Shown one piece after another: positions 19,360 to 29,106 of a DNA stretch of 64,000 nucleotides; within the stretch, counting starts at the first letter, position 1; every line of letters begins with the position of its first letter. Below the pieces are notes generated by a model, which was given only the letters and a program-made list of their open reading frames with translations, had not been told where the DNA came from and did not search any database. This DNA is from Alteromonas naphthalenivorans. Lineage in GTDB: Bacteria > Pseudomonadota > Gammaproteobacteria > Enterobacterales > Alteromonadaceae. The stretch spans positions 2,790,001-2,854,000 of the forward strand of contig NC_015554.1 in assembly GCF_000213655.1 (NCBI RefSeq). The letters are read 5' to 3'. The position numbers and the translations under genes are program-made.

Positions 19360-19868
19360 AAACCCTCTCAATAGTTGATTGGTAGAAATAACTGGCGCTA
19401 ATAAATACTGACTATCGTATATAACTAAACTTGCCTCACAACAAGATGCTGACAGTAGTCTATGTGAGACTGACCACATTGGCTATGTTAAATCGACCAA
19501 GCTAGGTTTGGGCTTGGTCAGGTGTCGGTTTTGCCACCTGAGCATCTTTTAAATTAATACTAATGGCTAATTTACACGTTTTAGGCAGACATTGGCACAG
19601 ATGTCGTTGAACACACTTTTTTGCTAGCTAATGTTAGAAGCCTTGTCAGGTTAGTTTATAAATTAAGCCAATTTACTGTAATGACAATTTCATTACGGCT
19701 AGATTGCGCTTTTAAGACAGTCGTTCGGTCGATTAACCCTAGGTTGCCTTAAGAACTATGCCGAACAAAATGTAAAATTTATGTAAACCTTTCATTTCTG
19801 ACTGTTATATCGTTGAAAAAGTAACTGATAGTCGACGAATTAACACACAAGATATTTTTTGTCCAACA

Positions 19869-20040
19869 GATCTATTAAGATCTTAACAAGAGATCTAGCG
19901 TTAACACATAAGTTATTGAAATGATTTTAATTTTAGTGCTAACGGGCATATGAAGTTAACGATCATGACCACGATGATCTTACCAATTTATCCTCAAGTT
20001 AATAACTATCAACATAGTTATCCACAGAATTAGTGGATAA
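19869..20040. other. Origin-like segment: clustered GATC sites and DnaA boxes
   Basis: Five GATC sites occur within 111 bases (19869, 19879, 19892, 19961 and 19976); three are GATCT-led repeats in AT-rich DNA, like the 13-mers of E. coli oriC. Downstream lie a perfect DnaA box TTATCCACA at 20018-20026, an inverted near-match TTATCCACT on the minus strand at 20032-20040, and TTATCCTCA at 19988-19996. The two right-hand boxes form an 8-bp inverted repeat. This could be a replication origin, or a DnaA-titrating or SeqA-binding site; the sequence alone does not decide. Confidence 0.5.
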
Positions 20041-20396
20041 GTAGCTCTACCCCAGCAATTACGCCCTATGCTGGGTAACCCCTTCCTAATTATGTAAGTG
20101 AAGACTAACCTTGAGATACTAAGCCGTAGGTTACATATTTATTAAACACTGTACACAATACCAGTATACAAAACATTTTTTATTCTATTTTATTATATAG
20201 GTTTCGTATTTTGCTACTCCAAAAAACGAGTCGCTGTTCGTTAATATTCACTCCTTCGATAATACAGTTAAATACGGCGATACGAATACTCGCTCAGTAA
20301 TTAAGCATCACTTTCTTGGTTTTGGTGCAAACTTGAGCACAAAACCCCTGAAAAGCTATTTTTTGACCACTTAGCATAAAAAATTGATTAAGGTTG

Positions 20397-20425
20397 TTGA
20401 CAGAAACCCAGATGCTCTTTAATAT
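20397..20425 (+). promoter_or_regulatory. Sigma-70 promoter of the tRNA-Asn genes
   Basis: Perfect -35 TTGACA at 20397-20402, a 17-bp spacer and -10 TAATAT at 20420-20425, followed by a GC-rich discriminator (CCGCCCC) typical of stringently controlled stable-RNA promoters. The first tRNA begins about 21 bases downstream. Confidence 0.88.
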
Positions 20426-20446
20426 TCCGCCCCGTTGAAAAGCAGG

Positions 20447-20523
20447 TCCCCTTTAGCTCAGTTGGTTAGAGCGACGGACTGTTAATCCGCAGGTCCCCCG
20501 TTCGAATCGGGGAAGGGGAGCCA
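20447..20523 (+). tRNA. tRNA-Asn (anticodon GTT), copy 1
   Basis: A 77-nt cloverleaf: acceptor TCCCCTT / AAGGGGA, D arm GCTCAGTTGGTTAGAGC, anticodon loop CTGTTAA giving GTT, T arm with GTTCGAATC, and an encoded 3' CCA. It is followed 28 bases later by a near-identical second copy. Confidence 0.97.
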
Positions 20524-20551
20524 ACTTTTCATCGACAACTTTAAGTGCAAT

Positions 20552-20628
20552 TCCCCCTTAGCTCAGTTGGTTAGAGCGACGGACTGTTAATCCGCAGGTC
20601 CCCCGTTCGAATCGGGGAGGGGGAGCCA
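20552..20628 (+). tRNA. tRNA-Asn (anticodon GTT), copy 2
   Basis: Same body as copy 1; the difference is at the acceptor stem, TCCCCCT / AGGGGGA, a compensated base-pair change. The 3' CCA is encoded. Both copies are probably processed from one transcript. Confidence 0.97.
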
Positions 20629-20841
20629 CTTGGTTGGCTCATTACCGCTTTATACTTCTTCTATTATCTCATACGTTTTTTTCTTCCTGAAATAGCTTAT
20701 ATATTCATTAAATAACCCTAATTCAATCAAGTTGTTAATCTGCGCCTAAAAAGCGATAATAGACAAATTATTCCTGTTTCAATTTCGAGTACGGCCATTA
20801 TGCCGAGACTCAACTAATTCCTCGTAGGAATTGCGATTTTC

Positions 20842-21423
20842 ATGACTGAATTTTTATTACTATTAATTGGTACCGTATTAGTTAATAACTTCGTGCTGGT
20901 GAAGTTTCTTGGCTTATGCCCTTTTATGGGTGTGTCGAGCAAACTCGAAACTGCCATGGGCATGTCTATGGCCACCACGTTTGTATTAACGCTAGCCTCG
21001 GCCACAAGCTACTTAGTAGAGACTTATCTACTTGCGCCTTTAGGTATTGGCTACTTACGAACATTAGCGTTTATTTTAGTGATTGCTGTCGTGGTTCAGT
21101 TCACCGAGATGGTGGTGCATAAAACCAGCCCTACCCTTTACCGCTTATTAGGTATTTTCCTACCTCTTATTACCACCAATTGCGCTGTGCTTGGTGTTGC
21201 TTTGCTGAATCTTACCGAGCAGCATAACTTCATGGAAAGCCTTATTTATGGCTTTGGTGCGGCTGTTGGCTTTTCATTAGTGCTAGTTCTATTTGCGGCC
21301 ATGCGAGAACGTTTAGCTGCTGCCGATGTGCCTGTTTCATTTAAAGGGGCATCGATTGCAATGATAACGGCGGGCCTTATGTCTTTGGCATTTATGGGCT
21401 TTAGCGGTTTGGTGAAAGTATAA
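20842..21423 (+). CDS. rnfA: RNF electron transport complex subunit A (RsxA)
   Basis: Integral membrane subunit of the RNF/RSX complex, which transfers electrons between NADH and ferredoxin or SoxR-like acceptors coupled to ion movement. The 193-residue protein has six hydrophobic helices and family motifs [18 protein letters not shown] near the N-terminus and [16 protein letters not shown] in the middle. The leader has AGGAA about 11 bases before ATG. First gene of rnfABCDGE-nth, which overlap or abut throughout. Confidence 0.97.
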   Translation: MTEFLLLLIGTVLVNNFVLVKFLGLCPFMGVSSKLETAMGMSMATTFVLTLASATSYLVETYLLAPLGIGYLRTLAFILVIAVVVQFTEMVVHKTSPTLYRLLGIFLPLITTNCAVLGVALLNLTEQHNFMESLIYGFGAAVGFSLVLVLFAAMRERLAAADVPVSFKGASIAMITAGLMSLAFMGFSGLVKV

Positions 21424-21992
21424 TGACCATGACATACGCCATCATCGCATTAGGCGCGCTTGCGCTTCTCTTCGGTTTAATTTTAGGTTATGCCAGTATT
21501 CGATTTAAGGTGGAAGGCGACCCATTGGTTGATCAAATCGATGAAATATTGCCCCAAACTCAATGTGGACAATGTGGCTACCCTGGTTGCAAACCCTATG
21601 CAGAAGCCATTGCTAATGGTGATGAAATTAATAAATGCCCCCCAGGTGGTGAGTCGACCATAAAAAAACTTGCCGATTTGATGGGGGTAGAACCAAAACC
21701 TCTCGATGCGGCTCACGGCGAAGAAGATACGAAAAAAGTCGCCTTCATTCGAGAAGACGAATGTATTGGTTGTACCAAGTGTATTCAAGCATGCCCCGTT
21801 GACGCCATATTAGGTGCAGCAAAGCATATGCATACAGTGATTGTTGAAGAGTGTACGGGCTGCGATTTATGTGTAGATCCCTGCCCAGTAGACTGTATCG
21901 ATATGGTGCCTGTTACACCAACCACAGCAACATGGAAGTGGGATTTTTCCTCATCACCTAAAGGTGACATTCCAATTAAAATGGTGTCGTAA
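21423..21992 (+). CDS. rnfB: RNF complex subunit B, iron-sulfur protein (RsxB)
   Basis: A 189-residue Fe-S subunit with an N-terminal membrane helix (residues 5-25). A 4Fe-4S motif region [17 protein letters not shown] is followed by two ferredoxin-type clusters, [16 protein letters not shown] and [16 protein letters not shown]. The start overlaps the rnfA stop by one base. It shuttles electrons between RnfC and the membrane core. rnfC starts four bases after its stop in the same frame. Confidence 0.97.
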   Translation: MTMTYAIIALGALALLFGLILGYASIRFKVEGDPLVDQIDEILPQTQCGQCGYPGCKPYAEAIANGDEINKCPPGGESTIKKLADLMGVEPKPLDAAHGEEDTKKVAFIREDECIGCTKCIQACPVDAILGAAKHMHTVIVEECTGCDLCVDPCPVDCIDMVPVTPTTATWKWDFSSSPKGDIPIKMVS

Positions 21993-21995
21993 GCG

Positions 21996-24596
21996 TTGAA
22001 CTACCCAGATTTTGATAACATTATTGAACGCCTAAATTCAGGGAAACTCTTTTCGTTCCCAGGCGGCGTGCACCCTGATGATAAAAAGAGACTGTCGAAC
22101 AAGGCCGCTATTGTGCAGCCAACAATGCCAGATCTGCTCACATTGCCTATACGTCAACATGTGGGTTCAGAAGGTATATGCTGCGTAAACGTAGGTGACT
22201 ATGTTTACAAAGGCCAAGCGCTATCTAATGCTACAACACCTTACGCTGTGCCAGTGCATGCGCCCACCTCGGGGCATATCGTTGCTATAGCACCTCACGT
22301 GGTTGCTCATCCTAGTGGTCTTACGGAAATGTGCGTTAGCATTAAGCCCGATGATAAAGATACGTGGGGCGAGCTATCACCTTTAGCTGATTATACTGGG
22401 GTAGATAAAAATACGATTGTAGATGCCATCTGCCAAGCCGGCATTTCTGGCATGGGAGGCGCAGGCTTTCCTACCCATATTAAAACCGCCACCAGTAAGC
22501 CCGTTGAGTTTTTAGTGCTAAACGGCGTTGAGTGCGAACCTTACATTACTGCAGATGATCGCCTTATGCGCGAACACGCGTGGCAGATTCGCCAAGGCTT
22601 AGACATTTTAGCGCATATTATTGAGCCTAAAGCGATTGTTATTGCCATTGAAGATAACAAGCCTGAAGCCATTCAAGCACTTAATATAGCCTGCCAAGAC
22701 AAGGATGCGTATCGGGTAGTACCTATTGAAACGAAATACCCTGCAGGTGGTGAGAAACAATTAATTCAAGTTATCACGGGCCGCGAAGTGCCCCGTAACG
22801 GTCTTCCGGCAGACATTGGCGTCATGATGTTTAACGTGGGGACCTGTTTTGCCATTGCCGATGCTATTTTACACGGTAAGCCACTTATTGAACGTATTGT
22901 CACGGTAACCGGTGATGCCGTAGCTAAGCCTGCTAATTTTCGAGCTTTACTTGGTACACCAGTAAAGCACTTGCTAGAAGAAGCCAGCTACCAAGCTAAA
23001 AAGCAAACGTCGCCTAAAGTGATTATGGGCGGCCCTATGATGGGCTTTGCCTTGGCGGATGCCACCATACCTGTGGTGAAAACCACTAACTGTTTATTAG
23101 TACCCAGCAAAAAAGAACTGGTAGACGATAACGCCGAACGCCCGTGTATTCGTTGTAGTGCGTGTGCTGACGCATGCCCTGTTTCTTTACTACCACAACA
23201 AATGTTTTGGCACGCCAAAGCAAAAGAATACGACAAAGCTGAAGACTACGATCTTTTCGACTGTATCGAATGTGGTGCTTGTGCGTATGTATGCCCCAGT
23301 GAAATACCTTTGGTTCATTATTACCGCCAAGCTAAATCTGAAATACGATTGCAACGAGACGAAAAGAACAAAGCAGAAAAAGCGAAACAACGTTTTGAAG
23401 CGCGAAACGAGCGCCTAGAACGGGAAAAAGAAGAGCGTGAAGCCAAACACCGCCGCGCTAAAGAAGCACGACTTGCTGCAAAGAATAATTCCGATAGCCA
23501 ATCTGCATCACCAGCCCCTTCTACAGAGCAAAATAGCTCTAAAGATAAAGTCGCGGCTGCATTAGCCAGAGCCAAAGCGAAAAAAGCAGCCCTTCAGAGC
23601 GCTAATTCTGACGAAACAAGCGTAGCTGACGCAAAACCTGCAGCCACAAATAGCACAAGCACTACCGCAAGCTCACCTGCTGATGATAAAAAAGCGCAAG
23701 TTGCCGCCGCCATAGCACGCGCTAAAGCTAAAAAAGCCCAGAAGCTTAAAGAATCGGCGTCTGAAGCACCTAAATCTGATGAAGTTTTTTCAGAATCTCA
23801 ATCGACAGCACAGACAGATCAACAAGCGACTGAAACCCAAGTTGAAAACCAAGCTGAAAATGTAAGCACGGCTGCCGACGATAAGAAAGCGCAAGTTGCC
23901 GCCGCCATCGCGCGAGCAAAAGCCAAAAAAGCAGCACGCCAACAACTAGACGAAAGCAGCGCTGAAGTAATTGGAAGCGATTTACCACAAAGTCAGGCAA
24001 AGGAAGAGGCTTCTACCTCAGCTTCATCAACGCAACTGCAAGATGAGAAAAAAGCCCGGGTTGCCGCCGCAATTGCTAAAGCAAAAGCTAAGAAAGCAGA
24101 ATTACAAAAACAGCAGAGCCGTGGCGATTTAAAAGCGCCTAAAACAGCGTCAGATGATGCTGAAGGTACTGTTGAAGCTAAAGCTAGCCATATTGATACA
24201 GAACACGAAAAGCCTCTTGAAAGGCCAAACAGTAGTGTTGACAATGTCGAAAAAGCGTCAAACAACGAAACCACGAACACCGCGGATGACAAGAAAGCCA
24301 GAATAGCTGCGGCGGTAGCAAAAGCTAAAGCGAAAAAACGTTTAGCGGAAATTCAGAAAACGCAAACTGATGATTCAGGCACTGCTAGTCAAGATGTTGA
24401 GCCTGAGCAGGTAAAGGTATCAGAGAAAGCCGAGTTACCTACCCCTACAAGCGAAGCCGAGCAAACCGCTCCACAATCAGTACTATCTGAAGAAGCAAAC
24501 GATCCTGCTCTTGAGAAAAAAAGCCGTATTGCAGCGGCCGTCGCTAAGGCTAAAGCAAAAAAAGCAGCGGCAGAAAGTGAGAACAATCAATCATGA
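21996..24596 (+). CDS. rnfC: RNF complex subunit C (RsxC) with repeated Ala/Lys C-terminal tail
   Basis: Peripheral NADH/FMN-binding and Fe-S subunit. The start is a TTG, since the rnfB stop lies in the same frame one codon upstream; [20 protein letters not shown] matches the usual RnfC start. The core (about residues 1-455) contains [10 protein letters not shown] (NADH/FMN site) and two clusters, [12 protein letters not shown] and [12 protein letters not shown]. The remaining roughly 400 residues are a charged, low-complexity tail with six copies of a module like [19 protein letters not shown] separated by acidic Ser/Thr-rich linkers. At 866 residues it is longer than E. coli RsxC (about 740). 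Confidence 0.95.
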   Translation: MNYPDFDNIIERLNSGKLFSFPGGVHPDDKKRLSNKAAIVQPTMPDLLTLPIRQHVGSEGICCVNVGDYVYKGQALSNATTPYAVPVHAPTSGHIVAIAPHVVAHPSGLTEMCVSIKPDDKDTWGELSPLADYTGVDKNTIVDAICQAGISGMGGAGFPTHIKTATSKPVEFLVLNGVECEPYITADDRLMREHAWQIRQGLDILAHIIEPKAIVIAIEDNKPEAIQALNIACQDKDAYRVVPIETKYPAGGEKQLIQVITGREVPRNGLPADIGVMMFNVGTCFAIADAILHGKPLIERIVTVTGDAVAKPANFRALLGTPVKHLLEEASYQAKKQTSPKVIMGGPMMGFALADATIPVVKTTNCLLVPSKKELVDDNAERPCIRCSACADACPVSLLPQQMFWHAKAKEYDKAEDYDLFDCIECGACAYVCPSEIPLVHYYRQAKSEIRLQRDEKNKAEKAKQRFEARNERLEREKEEREAKHRRAKEARLAAKNNSDSQSASPAPSTEQNSSKDKVAAALARAKAKKAALQSANSDETSVADAKPAATNSTSTTASSPADDKKAQVAAAIARAKAKKAQKLKESASEAPKSDEVFSESQSTAQTDQQATETQVENQAENVSTAADDKKAQVAAAIARAKAKKAARQQLDESSAEVIGSDLPQSQAKEEASTSASSTQLQDEKKARVAAAIAKAKAKKAELQKQQSRGDLKAPKTASDDAEGTVEAKASHIDTEHEKPLERPNSSVDNVEKASNNETTNTADDKKARIAAAVAKAKAKKRLAEIQKTQTDDSGTASQDVEPEQVKVSEKAELPTPTSEAEQTAPQSVLSEEANDPALEKKSRIAAAVAKAKAKKAAAESENNQS

Positions 24597-25681
24597 AATT
24601 AATCTTATCGAGTTCTCCCTATCAAAGAGTGAAGCGCGATACTGGCCAGGTCATGCGCTTGGTCATTTATGCCATGGTGCCTGGTATTATTGCTCAAACC
24701 GTATTTTTTGGATGGGGTACACTCATTCAAGCCTTTTTAGCGGTCGCCAGTGCCCTCGTTTTTGAAGGGGTTATCCTCTGGTTACGTAAACGCCCTATCG
24801 AGCGTACGTTAACCGACTACTCCGCCATACTAACCGGCCTGCTAATTGCTATTAGCATTCCGCCTACACTGCCATGGTGGATGACGATTACAGGCGTATT
24901 TTTCGCCATTGCCGTCGCCAAACAAGTATACGGTGGCTTAGGGTTTAACATTTTCAATCCAGCGATGATTGGCTATGTAGTACTGTTAATTTCATTCCCG
25001 GCCGCCATGAGTTTATGGTTACCCCCGCAGCACCTAGCTAGCTTAACACCTAGCTTCTTAGACTCTGCGGCACTTATTTTTACCGACTTTTCGACCACAG
25101 GTTACGATGTTACCCAGTTACGGACTGTGGCAGACGGTGTAACAATGGCCACACCGCTCGACACCCTAAAAACTGACTTAACCTTGGGTATTACGTACTC
25201 AGAATCATTGCTCAGACCTATTTTTTCCACGGGGCTATTTCAATCTGCTGGTGCAGGTTGGGGATGGGTAAGTTTAAGTTATTTACTCGGCGGCCTGTGG
25301 CTTGTGAAGTTAAGAGTGATTAGCTGGCATATTCCAGGCAGCATGTTGGCGTCAGTGGCGGTTTTTGCATTATTGCTTTATATGATTGATGCCGATCATT
25401 ATGCATCGCCGCTTTTTCATCTCATTAACGGTGCAGTGATGGTAGGCGCATTCTTTATTGCCACCGACCCGGTATCTGCGTCAACCACACCAAAAGGGCG
25501 CATAATTTATGGCGCAGCCATTGGCTTTTGGGTGGTTATTATTCGAGTTTTTGGCGGTTACCCAGACGCCATTGCTTTTGCAGTCATTATTATGAATATG
25601 GTCGTGCCGCTGATTGATTACTATACCCGCCCCCGTACATACGGGCATCAGGTTACTAAGAAAGCAAGGCGAGTAGAGTAA
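24593..25681 (+). CDS. rnfD: RNF complex subunit D (RsxD)
   Basis: A 362-residue membrane subunit carrying covalently bound FMN, with about nine to ten helices. [20 protein letters not shown] at the N-terminus and [19 protein letters not shown] are family hallmarks. [13 protein letters not shown] at about residues 180-192 holds the flavinylation threonine in a V-T-M-A-T context. [16 protein letters not shown] is the second-half signature. It overlaps rnfC by four bases (ATGA), and rnfG starts on the next base after its stop. Confidence 0.96.
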   Translation: MKLILSSSPYQRVKRDTGQVMRLVIYAMVPGIIAQTVFFGWGTLIQAFLAVASALVFEGVILWLRKRPIERTLTDYSAILTGLLIAISIPPTLPWWMTITGVFFAIAVAKQVYGGLGFNIFNPAMIGYVVLLISFPAAMSLWLPPQHLASLTPSFLDSAALIFTDFSTTGYDVTQLRTVADGVTMATPLDTLKTDLTLGITYSESLLRPIFSTGLFQSAGAGWGWVSLSYLLGGLWLVKLRVISWHIPGSMLASVAVFALLLYMIDADHYASPLFHLINGAVMVGAFFIATDPVSASTTPKGRIIYGAAIGFWVVIIRVFGGYPDAIAFAVIIMNMVVPLIDYYTRPRTYGHQVTKKARRVE

Positions 25682-26350
25682 ATGGTAAAAGAGACGCTAG
25701 TAAAAAATGGTTTGATGCTAAGTGCGTTTGCGATAATTGGTACTGCGCTCATCGCCCTCACCTATAACGGTACAGCCGAACGTATTGCACAGCAACAAAA
25801 GCAAAAATTGCTTAGTATATTAAATGAAGTGGTGCCGCATGAGTTACATGACAATGAGCTTTATGCTGATTGCACGGCGGTGGTAAGCTCCAATTTAGGC
25901 ACCCAAGAACCTCATACGGTTTATCGAGCACGGATAAACGGCGAACCTACAGCTCTAGCCATTGAAGCTACCGCACCAGATGGTTATAGCGGTGATATTG
26001 CGCTGGTCATTGGGGTAGATACGCAAATGAATGTGCTTGGTGTTCGCGTGTTAGAGCATAAAGAAACCCCAGGACTGGGTGATAAAATAGAATTGTCGAT
26101 CAGCGATTGGATAACGTCATTCACCGGAAAACACTTTTCAGTAAGTGCCTTGCCTGTATGGCAAGTGAAAAAAGACGGCGGTGAGTTCGATCAATTCACT
26201 GGTGCCACAATAACGCCGCGAGCGGTGGTTAGCGCGGTTAAAAATGCACTGCTTTACGTGCAAGATAACCAACAAACTTTATTTTCCGCTCCTAATATGT
26301 GCGGTATTGAAAATGACGTATTACCAACCAATGAGGTGTTAAGCGAATGA
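25682..26350 (+). CDS. rnfG: RNF complex subunit G (RsxG), FMN-binding
   Basis: A 222-residue protein with one N-terminal membrane helix (about 8-28) and a periplasmic FMN-binding domain. The flavinylation motif [10 protein letters not shown] lies near residues 180-189. [15 protein letters not shown] is typical of the family. It starts immediately after the rnfD stop and overlaps rnfE by four bases. Confidence 0.96.
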   Translation: MVKETLVKNGLMLSAFAIIGTALIALTYNGTAERIAQQQKQKLLSILNEVVPHELHDNELYADCTAVVSSNLGTQEPHTVYRARINGEPTALAIEATAPDGYSGDIALVIGVDTQMNVLGVRVLEHKETPGLGDKIELSISDWITSFTGKHFSVSALPVWQVKKDGGEFDQFTGATITPRAVVSAVKNALLYVQDNQQTLFSAPNMCGIENDVLPTNEVLSE

Positions 26351-27039
26351 CAGATTATCGCGACCTTACCCTCCAAGGTATTTGGAAGAACAACCCTGCC
26401 CTAGTGCAACTTCTAGGCTTATGCCCTTTGCTGGCGGTAACCGCCACCTTTATAAATGGACTAGGGTTAGGCTTAGCTACCACGCTAGTATTGATTGGCA
26501 GTAACGTTACCGTTTCATTGGTACGGAATATTGTTCGAAACGAAATACGCATTCCTGTATTTGTTATGATTATTGCCGCCTTTGTTACCATAGTGCAGCT
26601 TTTAATGAACGCCTTTACCTACGAGTTATACCTTGCGCTGGGCATATTCATTCCGTTGATTGTTACTAACTGCGCAATCATCGGTAGAGCGGAAGCTTTT
26701 GCCTCTAAAAACAGTGCGGGCGCATCAGCATATGATGGCCTAGTGATGGGATTAGGGTTCACCTTCGTACTTGTTGTGCTTGGCGGTATGCGAGAAATTT
26801 TAGGTGCTGGAACCTTGTTCGCAGGTGCCGACAGGCTATTCGGCAGCATTGCCAGTAACTGGACACTCACCTTATTTGAAACCGATTCTCCTTTCTTGCT
26901 AGCAATATTGCCTCCCGGTGCGTTCTTGGGCATGGGGCTTTTAATTGCTTTTAAGAATATGATTGATGCTCGAATAGCAGCCCGCGAGACTACGGTAAAA
27001 GAAAAAGCCACTCGCGCACGTGTTACCGCTGAAGCATAA
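26347..27039 (+). CDS. rnfE: RNF complex subunit E (RsxE)
   Basis: A 230-residue six-helix membrane subunit homologous to RnfA. Signatures are the N-terminal [20 protein letters not shown], the mid-region [20 protein letters not shown] and the late [17 protein letters not shown]. It pairs with RnfA in the membrane core. It overlaps rnfG by four bases; nth follows about 97 bases downstream, after a short tandem repeat. Confidence 0.96.
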   Translation: MTDYRDLTLQGIWKNNPALVQLLGLCPLLAVTATFINGLGLGLATTLVLIGSNVTVSLVRNIVRNEIRIPVFVMIIAAFVTIVQLLMNAFTYELYLALGIFIPLIVTNCAIIGRAEAFASKNSAGASAYDGLVMGLGFTFVLVVLGGMREILGAGTLFAGADRLFGSIASNWTLTLFETDSPFLLAILPPGAFLGMGLLIAFKNMIDARIAARETTVKEKATRARVTAEA

Positions 27040-27053
27040 CGAAATCTAAGTGG

Positions 27054-27088
27054 CGAGTTGCGAGTTGCGAGTTGCGAGTTGCGAGTTG
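27054..27088. repeat. 7-bp tandem repeat CGAGTTG x 5
   Basis: Five perfect head-to-tail copies of CGAGTTG lie between rnfE and nth, within the presumed operon. This is a candidate variable-number repeat. Confidence 0.92.
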
Positions 27089-27136
27089 CAGAGAATATCA
27101 CCAAGCCCGAGTGGAAAAAGAACGAGCTAAATAAAA

Positions 27137-27778
27137 ATGAATAACACAAAAAGACGTGAAATCTTAACCCGACTTCGGGACGATAACCCCCACCCTACCA
27201 CTGAGCTTAATTTCTCCACGCCCTTTGAGCTGTTGGTCGCGGTCACTTTATCGGCGCAATCTACCGATGTTGGCATAAACAAAGCCACGGACAAACTTTT
27301 TCCCGTTGCCAATACAGCCCATGCGATTGCTGCTCTTGGTGAAGACGGGTTAAAAGAATATATAAAAACCATCGGCTTGTTTAACTCAAAAGCCAAAAAT
27401 GTACATCGCCTTAGTGAAATTTTGGTTGAAAAGTACGATGGTGAAGTACCCGAAAGCCGAGAAGCCTTAGAAGCTCTGCCTGGCGTTGGCCGTAAAACGG
27501 CTAACGTAGTACTGAATACCGCATTTGGCTGGCCTACCATCGCTGTAGACACCCATATTTACCGCGTAAGCAACCGCACTAAACTTGCTATGGGTAAAAC
27601 CGTTGAGAAAGTCGAAGAAAAGTTGCTGAAAGTGGTACCAGCCGAATTTAAAGTCGATGTGCACCACTGGCTTATTCTGCACGGTCGTTATACTTGCGTA
27701 GCCCGTAAGCCACGCTGCGGCGCCTGTATTATTGAAGACTTATGCGAGTTTAAAGATAAAACTGAATATGCTGAATAG
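27137..27778 (+). CDS. nth: Endonuclease III, DNA glycosylase/AP lyase
   Basis: Removes oxidised pyrimidines and nicks abasic sites in base excision repair. The 213-residue protein contains the HhH motif LPGVGRKTANVVL with the catalytic Lys (about residue 121), the catalytic Asp in VDTHIYRV (about 139), and a C-terminal 4Fe-4S cluster C-x6-C-x2-C-x5-C (CVARKPRCGACIIEDLC). It follows rnfE, an arrangement conserved in gammaproteobacteria. No clear terminator is seen after it. Confidence 0.97.
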   Translation: MNNTKRREILTRLRDDNPHPTTELNFSTPFELLVAVTLSAQSTDVGINKATDKLFPVANTAHAIAALGEDGLKEYIKTIGLFNSKAKNVHRLSEILVEKYDGEVPESREALEALPGVGRKTANVVLNTAFGWPTIAVDTHIYRVSNRTKLAMGKTVEKVEEKLLKVVPAEFKVDVHHWLILHGRYTCVARKPRCGACIIEDLCEFKDKTEYAE

Positions 27779-28038
27779 CTAAAATATGATGCTTAACCTG
27801 CTAGAGATAGCTAACTAAGAGTAGCTGAGATTGAGTAGTGAGCTAGCTGAGATATTGCAATAAGTTACCTGCCACAAACGTCTATCGCAATGCTGCCCGC
27901 CGGGTCGAAAACCTTCCGTCCGAATAGCGTTACTAGTCAACGCCTTAGATTCCGATTAAACTCCCATCTAAAAGCAAAAGTCTGCACATCGTTGTAAGCC
28001 AATATAGAAATCATTAGGAATTATTTATCATCTTTTTA

Positions 28039-28959
28039 TTGATTACTGCTGTCATTGTAGGATTGATGATTATTTTATCGACTAAGCGGCGACGTATATT
28101 AATTAGTCGATTAATTTTTGATTTTATTAATCAAGTAGAAGCAAAACTTGCTAGATTGCATTGTGAAAGCCGTTCTATTGATGGGCTAGACGTGTTTTAT
28201 CATAGCAACACGAAACACTTTTCTAATGATAAGCCTGTGCTGGTGCTTTTACATGGATTCAGTGCTGATAAGTATGTGTGGAATCGCTTTGCTAAAAGGT
28301 TCTCTTCTCAATATCATCTAATTATTCCCGACCTTAAAGGATATGGCCAAACGGCTTACAGCCCCACAGATGATTATTCTGTACCTAGCCAATGCCGAAT
28401 GTTATTGGCGCTATTAAAGCAACTGAACATTACGCGTTTTAGCATAGTGGGTAATTCTATGGGCGGAATGATGGCAGCTAAACTATTCGATGAAATGCCT
28501 GAACGTATTGATAAAGCGGTATTAATTGACCCAGCGGGCGCTAAATCACCGTTCGCGCAAAACATGATAGATAACAATATAAACCCTTTTGAACACAATA
28601 ATGAGCAGGACTTTTTTAATTTTTACGATTTAATCATGGCAAAACCGCCATTTGTGCCAAGGTTTATTTTACGGGCACTGGCATGGGAATTTATTAATAA
28701 GCGTGAGCAATACACGCACATGTTTACTCAATTTTTCAACTTACGCGATTTTTATTCTCGTGATTACCGTTTCGATTATCCTGAGTCGATGCTGATATGG
28801 GGGCTTAACGATAAGCTGTTACCGGTAGACGATTTTACCCACTGGAAATTGATGCTCAATTCAAACACACTTATTTATGAAGATCTTGGCCATATGCCTA
28901 TGGTGGAAGATGTGAAACGTGTATCTAAAGATATTTTAAGCTTTTTAAATAAACATTAA
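28039..28959 (+). CDS. Membrane-anchored alpha/beta hydrolase
   Basis: About 306 residues. A hydrophobic N-terminal helix and basic KRRR stretch suggest an inner-membrane anchor or signal. The oxyanion motif LLHGFSADKYVW, nucleophile motif GNSMGG (Ser about 140), acid residue region IWGLNDKLLPVDDF and His in LGHMPMVED make up a complete lipase/esterase triad. The substrate is unknown; lipase-like by motif. The start is uncertain: TTG at 28039 is listed, but AGGA at 28016-28019 would fit an in-frame ATC at 28027, and the first in-frame ATG is at 28066. It converges with the S9 peptidase gene. Confidence 0.82.
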   Translation: MITAVIVGLMIILSTKRRRILISRLIFDFINQVEAKLARLHCESRSIDGLDVFYHSNTKHFSNDKPVLVLLHGFSADKYVWNRFAKRFSSQYHLIIPDLKGYGQTAYSPTDDYSVPSQCRMLLALLKQLNITRFSIVGNSMGGMMAAKLFDEMPERIDKAVLIDPAGAKSPFAQNMIDNNINPFEHNNEQDFFNFYDLIMAKPPFVPRFILRALAWEFINKREQYTHMFTQFFNLRDFYSRDYRFDYPESMLIWGLNDKLLPVDDFTHWKLMLNSNTLIYEDLGHMPMVEDVKRVSKDILSFLNKH

Positions 28960-29035
28960 ATAAGCAATAAAACGGTTAGTAAAAGATAGCTTATTTGCAA
29001 CAAATGCTTAGCCAAATTAACGGCATTTAAAAAGT

Positions 29036-29078
29036 AAAAAGCCCTAATACTAAAACAGTATGTAGGGCTTTTATTTTT
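29036..29078. terminator. Bidirectional terminator between hydrolase and S9 peptidase genes
   Basis: AAAGCCCTAATACT / AGTATGTAGGGCTTT form a long stem with a 5-nt loop (one unpaired position), flanked by A and T tracts on both strands between convergent genes. Confidence 0.88.
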
Positions 29079-29106
29079 AAGCTTTACTTCTAAAGAAAAC
29101 TAATCT

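Larger units (their letters stand above)
19360..20446. other. Non-coding region between the MATE gene and the tRNA-Asn genes
   Basis: About 1.1 kb without a credible gene. Contents seen: the MATE leader; an inverted repeat TCAGGTG / CACCTGA at 19518-19541; a GATC- and DnaA-box-rich segment at 19869-20040 (listed separately); AT-rich DNA to about 20390; then the tRNA promoter. Flanking genes point away from it on both sides. Confidence 0.7.

Noticed and set aside
19360..19479. Upstream extension of the MATE frame
   Set aside because: The first 40 residues are not MATE-like, and a GTG with a good ribosome site follows.
20623..20640. GAGCCA / TGGCTC hairpin at the end of the second tRNA
   Set aside because: Partly inside the tRNA and not followed by a T tract, so not called a terminator.
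26619..27149. 176-codon minus-strand frame over rnfE and the 7-bp repeat
   Set aside because: Antisense shadow of rnfE; its repetitive residues come from the CGAGTTG tract.
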